Source: Paenarthrobacter sp. GOM3
Lineage (GTDB): Bacteria > Actinomycetota > Actinomycetes > Actinomycetales > Micrococcaceae
Direction: 5' to 3'
DNA length: 64,000 nucleotides
NCBI RefSeq assembly: GCF_018215265.2
Contig: NZ_CP136562.1
Coordinates: 1,240,001 to 1,304,000 of the forward strand
Shown: piece after piece, positions 63,054 to 64,000 of the stretch
Layout of the letters: each line of letters starts with the position of its first letter
How positions within the stretch are numbered: the first letter of the stretch is position 1
Position numbers and translations under genes: made by a program
Notes under the pieces: generated by a model
What the model saw: only the letters and a program-made list of their open reading frames with translations
Told to the model about the DNA's origin: nothing
Databases searched by the model: none

Positions 63054-64000
63054 CTAACCCACACGCTCACGCCGGCCGAGGATACCCTGCGGTCGGAACA
63101 GAAGGACAACAATCATGATGAACAGGGCACCGACGTATTTGAGGTCGGCGGGGAGGCCGAACACGGTTGTCAGTTCCACGAAGACGCCGACGACGATCGA
63201 GCCGATCAGTGCGCCGAAGACGGTTCCCAGGCCACCGAGGGTCACACCGGCGAAGATGAGCAGCAGGATCTGCGAGCCCATGTCGAAGGTGACGCCTGGC
63301 CGGTAGTACGCCCACAGGATGCCGCCGAGGGAAGCAAGGACACCGCCAACGATCCACACCAGCCTGATTACGGAGTCGACGTCGATGCCTGACGCCGCTG
63401 CCAGTGCGGGGTTGTCCGCCACGGCGCGGGTTGCCTTGCCGAGCCGCGTTTTCAGCAGGACGATGCCCACCAGTGCGATGACCACGGCACTGATGATCAG
63501 TGACCAAAGGTTGTTCGGCGTGATGGACACGGGCCCGATCTGGATCTCGGCGCTTTGGGCTCCGGGCAGCTGCTGCGTGGCGCCGCCGAAGAAGAACTGG
63601 ATGACGTACCGGATCGCCAAGGCAAGGCCGATGCTGACGATCATCATGGGGACCAGGCCTGAGCCGCGGTTACGCAGCGGGCGCCACAGTCCCGCGTCCT
63701 GGACGTAGCCGAAGAGTCCGCCGCCAACCAGTGCCAGCAGGATGGCCAGCCAGAAGGGGAGCCCCATGCCGTTGAACATGAACACCAGGACCGCGCCCAG
63801 TGTGACCATCTCGCCGTGGGCGAAGTTGGTGAGGCCGGTGGTTCCGAAGATCAGGGACAGGCCAACAGCGGCAAGGGCCAGGAGCAGGCCAAAGCTCAGG
63901 CCCGCGACGAGGCGGTTGAGCAGGTTCTGTCCGAAGTCCTGTTGCTGGATCACGATGCCTTTGCCAAAGGCGAAGATCACCGACAGGTTGGAGGTCTGGC
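63054..64000 (-). CDS. livH: Branched-chain amino acid ABC permease (LivH), 5' end off window
   Basis: At least 308 residues, a membrane permease. LTNFAHGEMVTLGAVLVFMF, the coupling loop KTRLGKATRAVADNPALAAASGIDVD and GTVFGALIGSIVVGVFVE identify LivH. The frame stays open past GTG 63980 to the window edge (Q-T-S-N-L-S precede it), so the real start lies beyond base 64000; actinobacterial LivH proteins often carry a longer N-terminal region. First gene in the window of livHMGF. Confidence 0.9.
   Translation of the reverse strand, partial: QTSNLSVIFAFGKGIVIQQQDFGQNLLNRLVAGLSFGLLLALAAVGLSLIFGTTGLTNFAHGEMVTLGAVLVFMFNGMGLPFWLAILLALVGGGLFGYVQDAGLWRPLRNRGSGLVPMMIVSIGLALAIRYVIQFFFGGATQQLPGAQSAEIQIGPVSITPNNLWSLIISAVVIALVGIVLLKTRLGKATRAVADNPALAAASGIDVDSVIRLVWIVGGVLASLGGILWAYYRPGVTFDMGSQILLLIFAGVTLGGLGTVFGALIGSIVVGVFVELTTVFGLPADLKYVGALFIMIVVLLFRPQGILGRRERVG

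Overview
The window is a GC-rich actinobacterial chromosome segment. It most resembles Arthrobacter/Paenarthrobacter (Micrococcaceae): dense operons with ATGA overlaps, many GTG and TTG starts, a ZTP riboswitch in front of glyA-folD, the eno-ftsB-DUF501-ppx block and an SdhCDAB operon. It holds no rRNA, CRISPR array, insertion sequence or prophage. The genus is inferred from gene content and protein style; no search was run.

Layout. Positions 1-12,000 hold what looks like a lysine monooxygenase pathway: a 5-aminovaleramidase-like nitrilase (64-915), then, after a 6 kb stretch of accessory genes, a PucR regulator and alanine-racemase-family gene divergent from an amino acid permease and a lysine 2-monooxygenase-like flavoenzyme (5862-12016). 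The accessory stretch contains an acetyltransferase remnant, a tyrosine phosphatase, an ECF sigma factor followed by two paralogous four-cysteine exported proteins (the least familiar system in the window), and an MFS transporter. Positions 12,000-16,100 are one-carbon metabolism (gamma carbonic anhydrase, purU, ZTP riboswitch, glyA, folD). Positions 16,150-21,300 carry a two-component system, a SHOCT protein and an ABC-2 exporter. Positions 21,350-25,760 hold xth, trpS, a 2H phosphoesterase, a YihY-type protein and a 50-residue membrane protein. Positions 25,770-30,400 are a carbohydrate island: two glycoside hydrolases divergent from an orphan solute-binding lipoprotein.

Positions 30,400-35,000 hold an esterase and sdhCDAB; 35,000-39,600 hold a mannose-1-phosphate guanylyltransferase, an M20 amidohydrolase and an OhrR/Ohr peroxide-defence operon with a perfect operator. 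Positions 39,800-46,930 form a nucleoside uptake and salvage operon (BMP lipoprotein, ATPase, two permeases, cytidine deaminase, thymidine phosphorylase). It is followed by two tandem DedA genes, adenosine deaminase and mazG. Then come eno, an FtsB-like divisome protein, DUF501, exopolyphosphatase, a membrane-anchored subtilase and ndh (with a Rex-like site). The end holds an ACT-GNAT fusion, a tRNA with anticodon UAA and a short variable loop, and a branched-chain amino acid ABC transporter whose binding protein faces its permease/ATPase operon; livH runs off the right edge.

Two patterns cut across the window. At least twelve genes have a TANNNT -10 box ending 6-8 nt before the start codon, so leaderless transcription seems common. 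Several genes are followed by very long intergenic palindromes, and two of these, 48 kb apart, share the same arms.
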